Assembly: GCA_963792885.1 (NCBI GenBank)
Contig: CAWBXX010000002.1
Span: forward strand, 124,001 to 188,000
Origin: DASWJZ01 sp963792885
GTDB lineage: Bacteria > Pseudomonadota > Alphaproteobacteria > Rhizobiales > Afifellaceae
Direction of reading: 5' to 3'
Length of the DNA stretch: 64,000 nt
Part shown: positions 63,498-64,000 of the stretch, piece by piece
How the letters are laid out: the number at the start of each line of letters is the position of its first letter
How positions within the stretch are numbered: position 1 is the first letter of the stretch
The notes under the pieces: generated by a model
Databases searched by the model: none
What the model was told of the DNA's origin: nothing
The model's input: the letters and a program-made list of their open reading frames with translations, nothing else
Program-made: the position numbers and the translations under genes

Positions 63498-64000
63498 ATG
63501 GCAAAGAAGATTCTGATCGTCGGCGGCGGGCTCGCCGGCACCATCGTTGCTAACGGCCTCTGCCGGCAGCTCAGGGAAGAGATTTCTTCCGGAGCCGTGA
63601 CGATCACCATGATCGGCGCCACCGACAAGCACATGTATCAGCCGGGGCTGCTCTATGTGCCGTTCGGCAAGATGCGCGAGGCGGACCTCTTCCGCGACCA
63701 GCGCAAGGTGCTCGACCGGCGCGTGCCCTACATCGTCGATCCGGCGAAGAATATCGACGTGGAGAAGAACGTCGTCACGACCGAATCCGGCAAGACCTTC
63801 GGCTACGATTACCTGGTGATCGCGACCGGCTCGCGCATCCGCCCCGACAACATCCCCGGCATGGTCGAGGGCGGACACTGGTTCTACGACCTCGATGGCG
63901 CCCGCAAGATGCGCGACGCGCTCGCTGCGTTCCAGGGCGGGAAGATCGTCGTCAACGTCAACGCGCCGCACAAATGCCCGGTCGCGCCGCTGGAGATCAC
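63498..64000 (+). CDS. SQR-like NAD(P)/FAD-dependent oxidoreductase (partial)
   Basis: The first 167 residues only; the gene runs off the window. It begins with a dinucleotide-binding motif KKILIVGGGLAGTIVANGL, then MYQPGLLYVPFGK, VIATGSRIRPDNIPG and APHKCPVAPLE, whose cysteine matches the redox cysteine of sulfide:quinone oxidoreductase and flavocytochrome c sulfide dehydrogenase. It probably delivers electrons or sulfur at the membrane from sulfide or persulfide. Type cannot be settled without the C-terminal half. GGAGGAAGGAAA precedes the ATG. Confidence 0.75.
   Translation, partial: MAKKILIVGGGLAGTIVANGLCRQLREEISSGAVTITMIGATDKHMYQPGLLYVPFGKMREADLFRDQRKVLDRRVPYIVDPAKNIDVEKNVVTTESGKTFGYDYLVIATGSRIRPDNIPGMVEGGHWFYDLDGARKMRDALAAFQGGKIVVNVNAPHKCPVAPLEI

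Overview
The window is about 64 kb of GC-rich DNA from an alphaproteobacterium, most likely of the order Hyphomicrobiales (Rhizobiales). The evidence is the gene content: an Entner-Doudoroff cluster beside a pyrophosphate-dependent phosphofructokinase, a large hopanoid locus, a MloK1-type channel, a CbiG-CobJ fusion, and an sHdr-LbpA sulfur-oxidation operon of the type known from Hyphomicrobium. Alphaproteobacterial palindromic repeats are also present. No rRNA, plasmid or phage genes were seen, so this looks like chromosome.

Layout. 1-5.7 kb: end of a LysE-type exporter, then pfp, edd, eda and pgi (sugar-phosphate metabolism). 5.7-8.3 kb: BrnT/BrnA toxin-antitoxin pair, a tRNA-Cys-like sequence, an ECF sigma factor, a small secreted protein and a cupredoxin. 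8.3-9.9 kb: glutathione S-transferase and hydroxypyruvate isomerase. 10.2-21.1 kb: cobalamin (corrin ring) genes cbiX, cobH, cobL, cobI, cbiG-cobJ, cobM, cobB, cobA, cbiD, cobK; CbiX, CbiD and CbiG with no CobN or CobG suggest the cobalt-early route. 21.2-28.6 kb: NYN nuclease, amidotransferase, TerB-like protein, MATE exporter, cyclic-nucleotide-gated K+ channel, glycogen phosphorylase.

28.9-45.6 kb: isoprenoid and hopanoid locus. dxs and ispH make precursors, a polyprenyl diphosphate synthase makes the chain, hpnC/D/E make squalene, shc cyclises it, hpnH and hpnG add and process the adenosyl side chain, and hpnN exports the product; hpnA and hpnB are associated genes. 45.6-52.1 kb: a heavily broken dapA-like gene, a secreted ankyrin protein, glpK, an internally deleted glpD and a UPF0261 gene. 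52.3-64 kb: an intact sulfur-oxidation region running on the plus strand: lipoate ligase, DsrE3C, sHdrC1-B1-A-H-C2-B2, a conserved unknown, LbpA, two DsrE-like/TusA pairs and an SQR-like flavoprotein that leaves the window. A FixK/FNR-type box lies just upstream of dsrE3C.

Two oddities cut across the window. First, five copies of a palindromic element lie inside cobalamin genes, mostly in frame, so that they encode insert peptides. Second, at least 25 places in otherwise well conserved genes carry exactly one extra base, against one site with a missing base. They cluster in 11-17 kb and 41-47 kb and are absent from the sulfur operon. They break cobH, cobL, cobI, cbiG-cobJ, cobB, hpnE, hpnA, hpnN, the polyprenyl synthase, the dapA-like gene and the ankyrin gene. 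Sequencing or assembly error is the simplest reading, but only reads or a related genome can settle it.
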